DNA of 64,000 bases from Neobacillus cucumis (lineage in GTDB: Bacteria; Bacillota; Bacilli; Bacillales; Cytobacillaceae): assembly GCF_016908975.1 (NCBI RefSeq), contig NZ_JAFBEX010000010.1, forward strand, positions 124,001 through 188,000. The letters run 5' to 3'. Position numbers and translations under genes: made by a program. The notes beneath the pieces were generated by a model. It searched no databases, was not told where the DNA came from, and was given only the letters and a program-made list of their open reading frames with translations. Position 1 is the stretch's first letter; the number at the start of each line of letters is the position of its first letter. This document shows positions 55,101 through 63,701 of the stretch, in pieces.

Positions 55101-55885
55101 AAGTTTTCTGCACGAGGAGCAGGTCCGTTTGGCAGCTTTGTAAGCTCAAGGGCTTGCTTAATCATTTCTTTTGCCGCTTCTAATTGCAATTTAATATCAA
55201 ATAGAAGGGCATCAATAAAGGGAAGCTCTTCAATTGAAGTAGTCTCCTCCACTTGATACATAGAAACAATTTTCTCTAAATAACTGTCTGGAGTAGGATT
55301 TGATTGTGCAAAATCGTAGATGGACCGTACAATATCCATTAATGCCGCATCATTACGGTCATTGGTAAACGAATCTACTAAATTAAAAAATGATTCATTA
55401 TCCTGTTTCCCATATTCTTCTTCAAATAATTCTTCCATTACTTCATCTCTAATTAATTGAGCCTCCGTTTCATCGGCAATACGGAAGCCAGGATCTATAT
55501 CAATTAAATAATAATATTTTCGAATGACTTCCATACAAAAAGAGTGAAGAGTGGAAATGGCAGCCTTGTTTAAGAGACTAAGCTGCTTACGTAAATTTCT
55601 TGATTCTGGATTTTGATCAATGGCTTTTTCAAGTGCCTCGCCAATTCGGTGCCGCATCTCCGCAGCAGAAGCACTCGTAAACGTTACAACTAATAATTGA
55701 TCCACATCAATAGGTTCATCAATAGAAAGTATTTTTTGGATAATTCGTTCGACTAAGACGGCCGTTTTCCCCGAACCTGCAGCAGCAGCGACAAGAATAT
55801 CCCTATCTCTTGCTGCTATGGCCTTCCACTGGTCATTGGTCCAGGTTACCCCTTCAGGTTTTGGAGGAATCACAATTTTATTCAT
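52106..55885 (-). CDS. addA: Helicase-nuclease subunit AddA
   Basis: A 1259-residue subunit of the AddAB recombination complex, which resects double-strand breaks to Chi for RecA loading. UvrD-type helicase motifs are present: Walker A AAAGSGKTAVLV, GDVKQSIYRFR, and TIHSSKGLEFPIVF. The C-terminal RecB-like nuclease has DGLVLIDFKSDGI. It overlaps the end of addB by eight bases, so the subunits are co-translated. Confidence 0.97.
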   Translation of the reverse strand: MNKIVIPPKPEGVTWTNDQWKAIAARDRDILVAAAAGSGKTAVLVERIIQKILSIDEPIDVDQLLVVTFTSASAAEMRHRIGEALEKAIDQNPESRNLRKQLSLLNKAAISTLHSFCMEVIRKYYYLIDIDPGFRIADETEAQLIRDEVMEELFEEEYGKQDNESFFNLVDSFTNDRNDAALMDIVRSIYDFAQSNPTPDSYLEKIVSMYQVEETTSIEELPFIDALLFDIKLQLEAAKEMIKQALELTKLPNGPAPRAENLLDDLQVIDTLMSAKQDSWNTLYQAMQTWSFTRAKPVKGDHFDKELAEKAQKLRDKAKKKIQGIKDELFIRRPESFLRDMQEMLPLIEALAYLVKEFSMRFAKAKREKGLVDYNDLEHFCLAILTESITEQGEFLPSEAANSYRHHFKEVYCDEYQDTNMVQETILKLVTGEDEETGNLFMVGDVKQSIYRFRLAEPQLFLSKYNRFTVDGYKSGLRIDLAQNFRSRKEVLDATNYLFKQIMGVKVGEIQYDEAAELRNGAPYPENIEYPVELILIDQNAESQKSEEQDTDSEIDMVEFDAADLEQSQLEARGIAAKIKELIGNGTPVYNTKTKVERPLMYRDVVILLRSMTWAPQFMEEFKQQGIPIYANLSSGYFEATEVSIMLSLLRVIDNPYQDIPLASILRSPIVGLNEEELSKIRITRKRGSFWEAVTAFCLSKTAEDNEPFYRKVQTFFDLLKEWRSLARQGSLSELIWQLYRDAQFYDFVGGLPGGKQRQANLRALYDRARQYEQTSFRGLFRFLRFIERMVERGDDLGAARALGEQEDVVRIMTIHSSKGLEFPIVFMAGMARNFNMTDIRKPYMLDKEHGFASKYVDAKKRISYPSLPQIAFKQKKKMEMLAEEMRVLYVAMTRAKEKLYMTATLKDAAKQMEKWKDVSVQKEWLLKDYQRVSAMSYIDWIGPALIRHHQSHELWNGGDGNSEIPLEISHHPSAWKITMQHANEIKKQANEIESEEDYLLKKVQNLESVPSASNLADQIHARLTWEYPFPSAASHRSKQSVSEIKRVREQTDDYSSTELVSRFRKSILKRPKFMQEKQLSPAERGTAMHMVMQHVDLTNEVNEKVIRDQLDWMVNQELLTAEQSEVIDVKLIAQFFSSALGQRFFKAKAVHREIPFTVSLPAREVYPDWNEAEEAVFVQGIIDCILEDEDGLVLIDFKSDGITDRYKGGFEQAKPILEERYKLQINLYTKAIEQIWKRDVAERYLFFFDGAHVLKVDK

Positions 55886-58800
55886 TTATAGAAACCTCCC
55901 CTTTAATCAATTCCAAGACTTCATCCTTAGAATATGGTGTAAGAATTCGATATTGATTACTATCCATTGATTCATCAAATTGACAAACGGATTTATAGGA
56001 ACAAAAAGTACAAGGTTTCTTGTCTTTTAATTTAAATGGTGTAATGTCGATTTTACCGTTAATAATATCGTTACCTGTTTTTTGATAAATGGTCCGAACA
56101 TGGTTTCTAAGCTGATTAAACTCTTCTAAACTTGCCACTTTTGATTTCTTCGATAGATGGCCGTCCTTCTTAATTCCAGCTGCGACAATGTGCGAGTCAC
56201 CTGACTCAAGAGTCTGGTCCATCAACTGTATCACCCTTTGATCGCTCAACATTAATCCATTCATTTTAAATTTCTTCATGATTTCATTTTCAATTTCATC
56301 TATTGTCAACATTTTTTTCGTATTGATAAATGGATTATGAACATGAAAATAGAGGACACCTGCCGGACTTGCTTTCATTTCTACCAATTCAGTAGAGTTT
56401 GTCATGACGATATCAAGATAGGTCAGCATCTGTAAAGCTAGTCCATAGTAGACTTCAGTTAAATTAACATCTTTTTCACTTGATTTATAATCTATTACCC
56501 TTAAAAACACACTGTCATCATCGGCTTTTGCTTGATCAATCCTGTCGATTCGACCTGCCAATTCCATTCTTTTTCCGTTTTTCAAAGTGAAACTTAGCGG
56601 AGGCATTTCCCCATTAGGTCCAAATCCTAACTCTAATCCAATTGGCGAGAATCCACTTACCTTCGCATGCTCACTTAAAACAATCGATGCCCGGGTAATG
56701 ATCTGTTCTAGTTTACGCTGAATATAATGATGTCTCTCGGAACTTAAGAGAATTTCATTTTGCAGTTTCGGTGCCAGGGCTTTAACGGCTTCTTTTGAAA
56801 GATGTTCACATTGCTGACGGGACAACTCCGCCCATGACAGATTTTGTTCATTTACAGTCTCAGCAATCTTTTTTAAGGCCGCATGGAATAGTTCCCCAAT
56901 ATCTGGTGCTTCTAAACGGAAAATCTGCCGTTCCCGAAGCTTTAGTCCATGTTGGGCAAAATGAGAAAAAGCACATCCATTAAATAATTCCATTCTTGAA
57001 ACACTAGCCTGAATGACATCTCCATATAATGCATCCGCCACCTCTGATGACAGCTGGACAGTTCTGTTGGTATAAAAAAGACTTGAGAATACCTTTTCTG
57101 CCTCTTTTTTCCATTCGCTATTTAGATAGTAGTTATAAACATCCCACCACAAATTACTAATCGGATAGTTTCTTTTTTTCAGTTGCAGCTGTGCAGTTAG
57201 ATAGGATAAGGTGGTTGTAAAATTAGACACAAATCCGAGCTGCTCTTCATCAGTAAGTTCCGACGGATCTGCCACATAGTAAGCCTCCTGATGATTTGGG
57301 AACATGTCCTTAAGACGCTTAATATAAGACGAAGGTATTAATGCTTTCCCTTCATCATTGGCAAGTGGAAAACTGACATAAAGAAACTCAGCTGGTGCCG
57401 TAAAAGCTTTGTAGGCAAGAAAATTCTCATCAAGCAGACGGGTCCTGCTGCTGGGCGCTACCTTCGTCCCTGCCGCTAAGAGCAATTCCCTATCCTCATC
57501 GGCTAAGATACCCTCATCTGAGATTTTTGCTGGCAATACCCCTTCATTTACACCCACAACAAAGACAATCTTTATATCATTTAACCGTGATTTTTCAAGA
57601 TCGCCTATTAAAACCTGATCGAGTGCAGGGGGAATTAGTGAAAAATGCAGGGAATCAAATCCTGCCTCTAGAATCGCTGCAAAGGCCTTTAAGCTTATTG
57701 GCTCATCCCCTAAGATTTCAACATATTGATCGAGCAGGTCAATGACAGCATTCCATACTTGCTCGTGTTCACGCATTCCTACAAGATTTCCCTTTTCTTC
57801 AGCAGCCAATTTCCAATGTTCAAGCTTAACAGGTATATCCAACTCTTCTAAATATAAATAAATAGCCTCACACAGCTTTCGTCCCGTATCGGCTTTTTTC
57901 AAACGTCTTGATAAACGTAATATGGGGGCTGTTATGATAAGTTTTAATTCATTTAATTCATTTTCCATCTCGATTTCGGCATCGGTTTGGACATTCCCAG
58001 TTAATTCAAGCCCTCTAATTCTCCGGTATACCCAACGATCCTTTTTTGTCCATTTACTGCCATTGATTCCGTAAGCTAAACAATAATTCTCAAGCCTGTC
58101 CATCTTTTCGCGCATTTTAGCAGGGTTTTCTCTAAGTGGATACAACAATTCTGTTTTAACCGCTCTAAATACTGGTTCATAACGCCAGAATGAGTTAATA
58201 ATTTCTATCGTTGAACGAAGCAATTCAATTAAGGGGTGATTGAGCATGGTTCTTTTCTGGTCAATAAAAAAAGGGATTTGATGGTCGGTAAAAATCGGTT
58301 CGACCAATTCATGATATTCGCCACCATTCCTAATCAACAAAGCGATATCCCGAAAACGATACCCCTTTGTTTGAACCACCTCACGTATTTCTCTAGCAAT
58401 CCCCTCAATCTCTGCTCTTCGATTAACGGCCTGGCTAATTTGAATCTTCGTTTCCCCTTCAAATGCTACTGCTGGACGGGTATCGAAATGTTTCTCCAAA
58501 TGACATAAGGAAGCGTGTGACCATTTTTTTTGCTCTGTCAGCAAGATAGGGTCTTCTAATTCAATACCATGCGTCTTTGCCATTTCGTAAAGGTTGTACG
58601 AGATATCCTCCGACGTACGGAACAAATCGAGTTCATCTCGAGGTGAATCAACCGTTAAATGGTCTGCTGTCATTGCAATGGAAACTCGGCTGCATTGCTT
58701 CATTAATTCCTCAATAATTCGATATTCCTGTGGGGTAAAACTATAGAATCCATCAATATAAATCTCAGCTTCTTTTAAATAAGCTGAGGCTGAAATTTTC

Positions 58801-59372
58801 TCTGCTAATAGGTGAAAATAATCTTCTGAATCAATATATTTACCAAAGATTTCATCCTCAAATCGAGCATAAATCTTTTCTAGGTCTGTCAATTTATCGT
58901 GCAATGCTTTAGATATAGCTCCATCCGTTCCAAGCTGAGCGGACCTTAGAACTAATTCCTCCGGACGTATACAATACCTTTTAAATTCAATAATCATTTG
59001 TTCAAGCTGTTGAACAAATCCATTCTTATCCGCCGTCCGCTGAAATATATTTAAATTTTCCTTTTGCTCATCCATTATTTTACGTAGTAACATATTCATG
59101 CCAACGCTATTCAAATGATTACGGGTTATTCCGCCTGTTTCTTGAAGAATTCGCCATGCTAAACGGGTAAAGCTAAATACCTGTGCGCGAATCATCCCGC
59201 CGATGAGCGAGTCTGTCGCCAAACGATATTCTGTTAGAAACGTCATTTGGTCTGGAACAATATATATAATGGGTTTTCCCTCTGGATCTTCTAAAAGACG
59301 GTCGCGGATTTCATCAAGGAGTAAAGCTGTTTTTCCGCTCCCTGACCTACCGGAGATCATTCTTAATGACAT
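55878..59372 (-). CDS. addB: Helicase-nuclease subunit AddB
   Basis: The 1164-residue partner of AddA. An N-terminal Walker A (GRSGSGKTALLL) sits in a degenerate helicase domain. The C-terminal nuclease domain has RVIDYKSSEKDV, flanked by the four cysteines that bind a stabilising [4Fe-4S] cluster (LFNGCAFSHFAQ; PCTFCSYKSVCQF). First gene of addBA. The upstream 110 bp separate it from a family A repeat. Confidence 0.97.
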   Translation of the reverse strand: MSLRMISGRSGSGKTALLLDEIRDRLLEDPEGKPIIYIVPDQMTFLTEYRLATDSLIGGMIRAQVFSFTRLAWRILQETGGITRNHLNSVGMNMLLRKIMDEQKENLNIFQRTADKNGFVQQLEQMIIEFKRYCIRPEELVLRSAQLGTDGAISKALHDKLTDLEKIYARFEDEIFGKYIDSEDYFHLLAEKISASAYLKEAEIYIDGFYSFTPQEYRIIEELMKQCSRVSIAMTADHLTVDSPRDELDLFRTSEDISYNLYEMAKTHGIELEDPILLTEQKKWSHASLCHLEKHFDTRPAVAFEGETKIQISQAVNRRAEIEGIAREIREVVQTKGYRFRDIALLIRNGGEYHELVEPIFTDHQIPFFIDQKRTMLNHPLIELLRSTIEIINSFWRYEPVFRAVKTELLYPLRENPAKMREKMDRLENYCLAYGINGSKWTKKDRWVYRRIRGLELTGNVQTDAEIEMENELNELKLIITAPILRLSRRLKKADTGRKLCEAIYLYLEELDIPVKLEHWKLAAEEKGNLVGMREHEQVWNAVIDLLDQYVEILGDEPISLKAFAAILEAGFDSLHFSLIPPALDQVLIGDLEKSRLNDIKIVFVVGVNEGVLPAKISDEGILADEDRELLLAAGTKVAPSSRTRLLDENFLAYKAFTAPAEFLYVSFPLANDEGKALIPSSYIKRLKDMFPNHQEAYYVADPSELTDEEQLGFVSNFTTTLSYLTAQLQLKKRNYPISNLWWDVYNYYLNSEWKKEAEKVFSSLFYTNRTVQLSSEVADALYGDVIQASVSRMELFNGCAFSHFAQHGLKLRERQIFRLEAPDIGELFHAALKKIAETVNEQNLSWAELSRQQCEHLSKEAVKALAPKLQNEILLSSERHHYIQRKLEQIITRASIVLSEHAKVSGFSPIGLELGFGPNGEMPPLSFTLKNGKRMELAGRIDRIDQAKADDDSVFLRVIDYKSSEKDVNLTEVYYGLALQMLTYLDIVMTNSTELVEMKASPAGVLYFHVHNPFINTKKMLTIDEIENEIMKKFKMNGLMLSDQRVIQLMDQTLESGDSHIVAAGIKKDGHLSKKSKVASLEEFNQLRNHVRTIYQKTGNDIINGKIDITPFKLKDKKPCTFCSYKSVCQFDESMDSNQYRILTPYSKDEVLELIKGEVSINE

Positions 59373-59481
59373 AAAGAAACCTCCTCCTCCAAAAATACTC
59401 TTTATCTTTCATTCTATCATAAAATAGCACAAATGTTTGGATTTCAAATGGGCTGGTTTCAACCAATTATGGTAAATTTAT

Positions 59482-59741
59482 AAGAAAAGCGCAAGGCGCT
59501 TAGCTTTCGGCGACAAGCACAAGACGAGCCGGCCGAAAGGTTGTTCTTTAACCTTTTGGTCGGATTGACCTAATTGTGGTTGCGACTGTTCTGGGACTCT
59601 AGGCTAAGACGACCACTGTAAGAAGGCGCTTTTTGCCTGCTTCAGGGGGTGGCTTATGACTCGAGTCCCAAGGAGCCGCAACTGGATATGCTTGTGACCT
59701 CGAGCCGATGGCGCCTGGAGCTGAACAATTCTCAAAGTCGA
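59482..59741. repeat. Dispersed repeat family A, copy 4 (expanded)
   Basis: Begins AGAAAAGCGCAAGGCGCTTA and shares GACAAGCACAAGAC and GCCGGCCGAAAGGTTG with the 587 copy. It ends GCGCCTGGAGCTGAACAATT. An extra nested palindrome (GGTTGCGACTGTTCTGGGAC pairing with GTCCCAAGGAGCCGCAACT) is inserted in the middle. Lies between addB and the signal peptidase terminator; no gene in the 436-bp gap. Confidence 0.75.
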
Positions 59742-59765
59742 AAATTTATACTTTAGTATTCTTCA

Positions 59766-59798
59766 ATAAAAAAACACGATTGAAGCAATCGTGTTATC
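59766..59798 (-). terminator. Terminator of the signal peptidase gene
   Basis: AACACGATTG/CAATCGTGTT stem with T7 on the minus strand. Confidence 0.9.
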
Positions 59799-59808
59799 AT
59801 AATCACTA

Positions 59809-60363
59809 TTAAAAATGAACATTTACTTCATTTAACGGCCAATAGCGCAAGTCCACTTTACCAACAACCTGACTGGCCTTTATAAAGCCAAATTGACGGC
59901 TGTCCCAGCTGTCTAACCGATTATCACCTAGAACAAATAATTTTCCTTCAGGCACAGTTTCTTCACCGGTAATTTCTTTTAAACTGAAATCTCCCGTCAA
60001 TTTTACGCCAGGGGATTTCTTTTTATAAATATCTAAAAATGACTCTTTATACTTGTGACCATTGATATATAGTGTATCATCCCGATACTCAATCTTATCA
60101 CCTGGGAGTCCTATAATTCTCTTTACAAAGTCCTCTTTTGCATTCGCATGAAAGACAATCACATCAAATCGGTTTAGCTCGCCTGTTTCATATCCGAGCT
60201 TATTGACCACGAGTTTATTCCCATCCTGAAGAGTTGGCATCATGGATTCGCCTTCTACTACATAATTGGAAAAGAAAAAAGTTCGAATAAAAGCAAAAAT
60301 AATAATGCCAATCGCGAAAGCCTTAACCCATTCTAACCCCTCTTTTTTCCATTCAGTTTTCAT
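59809..60363 (-). CDS. sipV: Type I signal peptidase (SipV-like)
   Basis: A membrane-bound Ser/Lys signal peptidase of 184 residues that removes signal peptides from secreted proteins. A single N-terminal helix spans residues 14-32; the catalytic serine is S40 in EGESMMPTL, the lysine K81 in DFVKRIIGLPGD, and GDNRLDSWDSRQFG is box E. The ATG at 60363 is seven bases after GGAGG. Its partner gene yhjE lies directly upstream with a short overlap, as with B. subtilis yhjE-sipV. Confidence 0.95.
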   Translation of the reverse strand: MKTEWKKEGLEWVKAFAIGIIIFAFIRTFFFSNYVVEGESMMPTLQDGNKLVVNKLGYETGELNRFDVIVFHANAKEDFVKRIIGLPGDKIEYRDDTLYINGHKYKESFLDIYKKKSPGVKLTGDFSLKEITGEETVPEGKLFVLGDNRLDSWDSRQFGFIKASQVVGKVDLRYWPLNEVNVHF

Positions 60364-61018
60364 TGACACTCCTCCGTTTCTCGTTCTCTTTCTTTCTATC
60401 TATTTCTCCATTATGGGCATATTCCATATGCTTATTCAGTCTAACCTCAATTCTTTTCCCAACCAGCCAGAGAATAAAAATAACTAACAGAACAATAACC
60501 GTCCGAAGAGGTTTGGTAATCAATGAATGAAGATCATAGCCGATAAAACTAATGGTAAAAATCATCACCATTTTCCCAATACACACCGCAAGAGCGTATT
60601 GAGCAAATCGGATTCCTGAAAGACCAGCAACAATATTGACAACAGCTGACGGGGTAAACGGAAAACAGATTAGTAAAAAGAGAGGACCAAACCCATGACG
60701 GTCTACCCAGTCCATCAGTTTGCGGACCTTTGGGTGCTTGGGCAAAAAAGATAATAATCGTTCTTGCCCAAATCTTCTAATTAGTAGAAAAACAAGCATG
60801 GCACCTAAACAAGCCCCAAGCCAAGAATACAAAAAACCAAACCAAAGCCCAAAGGCATTGGCATTGGCTAATACAAATACAAATAAGGGGAGAAACGGCA
60901 AAAATGCTTCCACAACAATCAATAAAATTCCTGGTATAGGTCCAAGAGCCCGATACTCACGTATAAGGCTCATGATATGTTCAAGTGTAAACCAAGCTTT
61001 AAGTGTTTCTAAGTCCAT
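60353..61018 (-). CDS. yhjE: TVP38/TMEM64 family membrane protein (YhjE)
   Basis: A 221-residue DedA/TVP38-like protein with five or six membrane segments, family core FLYSWLGACLGAMLVFLL and CFPFTPSAVVNIVAGLSG. Overlaps the signal peptidase gene by 11 bp, so the two are coupled. Function unclear; DedA relatives act in lipid-carrier or lipid flipping. Confidence 0.9.
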   Translation of the reverse strand: MDLETLKAWFTLEHIMSLIREYRALGPIPGILLIVVEAFLPFLPLFVFVLANANAFGLWFGFLYSWLGACLGAMLVFLLIRRFGQERLLSFLPKHPKVRKLMDWVDRHGFGPLFLLICFPFTPSAVVNIVAGLSGIRFAQYALAVCIGKMVMIFTISFIGYDLHSLITKPLRTVIVLLVIFILWLVGKRIEVRLNKHMEYAHNGEIDRKKENEKRRSVNEN

Positions 61019-61043
61019 CCCGCTTTCTCCTTTATACTATTTA

Positions 61044-61985
61044 TTACTTAGAGATAAATTGATGGAGCGCTTCTTTATTTTTCTCTACATCAATATCAAG
61101 TACATCTCCTTCTCCGCTTATCCTTGGCTCCGTAAAACTATTATCGATTGGAATCCTCAGGGTCTCAATATTTCCTTGGTCACTTGAAAGAAATTCTTTC
61201 GCCATAAATAAACCATCTGTTGTTGCCATATTGGTATTTATATACGGTGTAACCACACCAATTAATTTGGGAAGCTTCGCAATGGTTTGAAGACCGCTTA
61301 ATTGTTCTCTAATGGCTTTTATTGCTTTCTGTTGTCTTTGAACACGTCCAAAGTCACCAATAGCATCATGACGAAAACGAACGTAACTCAGCATTTGAGC
61401 CCCATTTAATCGTTGTAGACCAGGCTTTAATGGTGTATCAACATACGCTGACATTTCTTTTTCCACATTTATTTCAACACCATTCGGAAATACTTCATCA
61501 ATTAGCTTGACAAAGCCTTGAAAATTAACAATCGCATAGTATTGTAAATCAATATCAAAGTTCTGCTTAATCGTTTGCCTCATTAGCTCTGGACCGCCTC
61601 GTGCAAAAGCAGAGTTAATTTTATGTTTAGCATGTCCTGGAATAGCGACATAGCTGTCCCGCATTATCGATGTTAGTTTGAAGGTTTTTTTATCTTCATT
61701 ATAATGGAGAATCATTATCGTATCAGCGCGGGACTTTTCGTTTCCTCTAGCATCACTTCCAAGTAACAGGACATTCGTATCACCGTACTGATCTTTTTGT
61801 CCTTTAAAATCATAAACCACGTTTGTATCTTTATTTCCAGTATTAATATCCTTTAATGATTGATTAATACCCTGTTTATATTGATAATAAGCATATCCTG
61901 CTCCAGCACCTATTAACAGGATAAACAAAAGTAAAATGGACGGCCATCTTTTCTTTCTTTTTTTCTGATGTTTATCTGCTCTCAT
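61044..61985 (-). CDS. LCP (LytR-CpsA-Psr) family cell-wall ligase
   Basis: A membrane-anchored phosphotransferase of about 313 residues that links teichoic acid or other polymers to peptidoglycan. A basic cytoplasmic start is followed by a helix (about residues 12-33), then the LCP domain: LLGSDARGNEKSRADTIMI, IMRDSYVAIPGH, HKINSAFARGG, and YVRFRHDAIGDFGRVQRQQ with the conserved arginines. The ATG at 61985 has GGGTGA ahead; an ATG at 62000 is possible. Upstream of yhjE with a 25-bp gap. Confidence 0.93.
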   Translation of the reverse strand: MRADKHQKKRKKRWPSILLLFILLIGAGAGYAYYQYKQGINQSLKDINTGNKDTNVVYDFKGQKDQYGDTNVLLLGSDARGNEKSRADTIMILHYNEDKKTFKLTSIMRDSYVAIPGHAKHKINSAFARGGPELMRQTIKQNFDIDLQYYAIVNFQGFVKLIDEVFPNGVEINVEKEMSAYVDTPLKPGLQRLNGAQMLSYVRFRHDAIGDFGRVQRQQKAIKAIREQLSGLQTIAKLPKLIGVVTPYINTNMATTDGLFMAKEFLSSDQGNIETLRIPIDNSFTEPRISGEGDVLDIDVEKNKEALHQFISK

Positions 61986-62143
61986 TTGTTTATCACCCAT
62001 TCGTCCACGTTATTTGCCTTCAACTCCAATATGTTACGACGAGTTAACTTTATGTTTTCTCATTTAATTCATTTTTCCCTTTCAATTATCCTTCTATTAA
62101 TAAAAACTTTCTCATTTATTGCCTTATTTTTTTCAACAAAGAA

Positions 62144-62163
62144 AGCTTGTCCATTGACAAGCT
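62144..62163. other. Isolated perfect hairpin
   Basis: AGCTTGTC-CATT-GACAAGCT with no convincing T-run on either side and no gene ending here. It lies in the shared upstream region of the LCP gene and yhjD. Confidence 0.5.
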
Positions 62164-62254
62164 CCAAAAAATAATCTCCTATTGCATTTATTAAACCACT
62201 TTTGCTAAAATATAAAGGAACATTTGTTCGATTATTTTCTACAGAAAGGTGTGG

Positions 62255-62629
62255 ATGAAGATGACCAGAATACCGGATGATGATCGTGATATTATGGAAA
62301 AGGCTATTTATTTACCAATGGTTCTGATTGTCCTAAACCGGGATTTAGCCGTTGTGGAAACCAGCCCCTTTAAATTAAAGAAACCCTATCTGAATTTAAT
62401 TGAAGAAACGATGAAAGAAATTCAACGGGATTTAGCCGTGGTAAAACAATATATGAAAAAGAATAAGCTGCAGGTGGTGGAGACTAAACGGGACGATGCT
62501 TTTACAATGTATATGTTTATTTATAAGGGCTATGAGGAAAATCACAATTATTTTAATCCTAGGATTCGAAACAAAGTCCAGGAATTATTAGAAGTATACT
62601 TATTAAAAAAACACCTATCCCGATCGTAA
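62255..62629 (+). CDS. yhjD: YhjD-like protein
   Basis: A soluble 124-residue protein with an Asp-rich start (TRIPDDDRDIMEKAIYLP) and a duplicated RDLAVV segment. Position between the LCP/yhjE genes and comK matches B. subtilis YhjD. Start uncertain among GTG 62249, ATG 62255 and ATG 62261; AAAGG best fits 62255. Its stop touches the convergent comK stop. Function unknown. Confidence 0.75.
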   Translation: MKMTRIPDDDRDIMEKAIYLPMVLIVLNRDLAVVETSPFKLKKPYLNLIEETMKEIQRDLAVVKQYMKKNKLQVVETKRDDAFTMYMFIYKGYEENHNYFNPRIRNKVQELLEVYLLKKHLSRS

Positions 62630-63190
62630 TTAATTTTTTTTATTTAAATAAAGTTCGCTGCTTTCTGAGGCCTTTAAATTTCTTGGACCATGGAGTAAAA
62701 AAACTAATTTTTCCTTATTAAATTCGACTCTTTGCATTAACTTCATTTGTAAATAGGAAGTTCGTAACATTTGGGTATTAAATGTACTATACGAAACCGG
62801 GAAAATTTGTGATTGATTATTTCGAAAAATGACCATTGTTTCCCTTGTGGAAACACGCCGATAATCCTTAATATGTTCAGCAAAGAACCAGATACATTTT
62901 GGGTTCTCTGGAGAAGCAGAACAAAATGTATAGATATTGTTAATGGGTTCAATTACGATTGGAAGTTTTCTTGAATAATCAATTAATAACCGCGTTCCTT
63001 TCCTCCTGCCTTCATAATCAACACCATAAAAAGCACAGCTTTTTTGAATAATATTAAATGGCTTTACTGGACTAAGGACTTCTTCCTCAACTTCACCAAT
63101 TAATGAAAATACTTTATTTCCATACTCTTTAGGCTGTATGTACCTGGTGCACGAGTTCACAATATACTCTTCCGTAAGTTCCTTTGACAA
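62630..63190 (-). CDS. comK: Competence master regulator ComK
   Basis: The transcription factor that switches on DNA-uptake genes; about 186 residues. Family features: KSCAFYGVDYEGRRKGT, PIVIEPINNIYTF, PVSYSTFNTQMLRTSYLQ. I favour a TTG start at 63190, eight bases after AAAGGGG; ATGs at 63214 and 63223 have no properly spaced ribosome binding site. MecA (in this window) is its degradation adaptor. I see no clear pair of AAAA-N5-TTTT ComK boxes upstream, so autoregulation cannot be confirmed. Confidence 0.9.
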   Translation of the reverse strand: MSKELTEEYIVNSCTRYIQPKEYGNKVFSLIGEVEEEVLSPVKPFNIIQKSCAFYGVDYEGRRKGTRLLIDYSRKLPIVIEPINNIYTFCSASPENPKCIWFFAEHIKDYRRVSTRETMVIFRNNQSQIFPVSYSTFNTQMLRTSYLQMKLMQRVEFNKEKLVFLLHGPRNLKASESSELYLNKKN

Positions 63191-63383
63191 AATCCCAACC
63201 CCTTTCGTTTGCATTCCCCCCATATCTTACCACTTTTTGCTTTTTCTACCCTTAATTACATCAGATTGTTCGATAAATATTCATAATTAGATGTCAAGAA
63301 TAAAACTATCAGAAAATTTTAAAAAGTATTGATATTATTTGAAAAAGTCCATATACTTTAAAAAAGCTCTAGAGGTGATTTTC

Positions 63384-63620
63384 ATGAACGACAAGTCGTA
63401 CTCTGAATTAATGAAAATTGGTGCCATGAAACGAACCCGTCTGAAAGAGAACTTTGTCCAAGATTTATACATTGAGATGCTGCTATCAGAAATCCAATTA
63501 AATGTTGAAAAGGAAAAGCTGTTGTCTAGAATTGACAAAGCCATTGATTCTCGTGATAAAAAGACCTTTCAACTTCTATCTATTGAGCTAATGGAAATTA
63601 ACAAACGATTCGGAACCTAA
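63384..63620 (+). CDS. yhzC: IDEAL-domain protein (YhzC-like)
   Basis: A 78-residue protein with a C-terminal IDEAL-type motif, LLSRIDKAIDSRDKKTFQLL, found in small Firmicute proteins of unknown role. The ATG at 63384 follows GAGGTGA. Divergent from comK. Named by position and size. Confidence 0.72.
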   Translation: MNDKSYSELMKIGAMKRTRLKENFVQDLYIEMLLSEIQLNVEKEKLLSRIDKAIDSRDKKTFQLLSIELMEINKRFGT

Positions 63621-63621
63621 A

Positions 63622-63656
63622 TGGTAAACCGCCGTTACATTGGCGGTTTTTTCTTT
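63622..63656 (+). terminator. Terminator of yhzC
   Basis: AAACCGCCGTT/CATTGGCGGTTT hairpin with TTTTTCTTTT. Confidence 0.85.
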
Positions 63657-63701
63657 TCAAAAAGACAGGGACCAGAGATATTCTCTAGCCCCTAAAGATT
63701 A

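Noticed and set aside
62144-62163. Hairpin considered as a terminator
   Set aside because: No gene ends near it on either strand and neither side has a proper T-run; recorded only as an unexplained hairpin.
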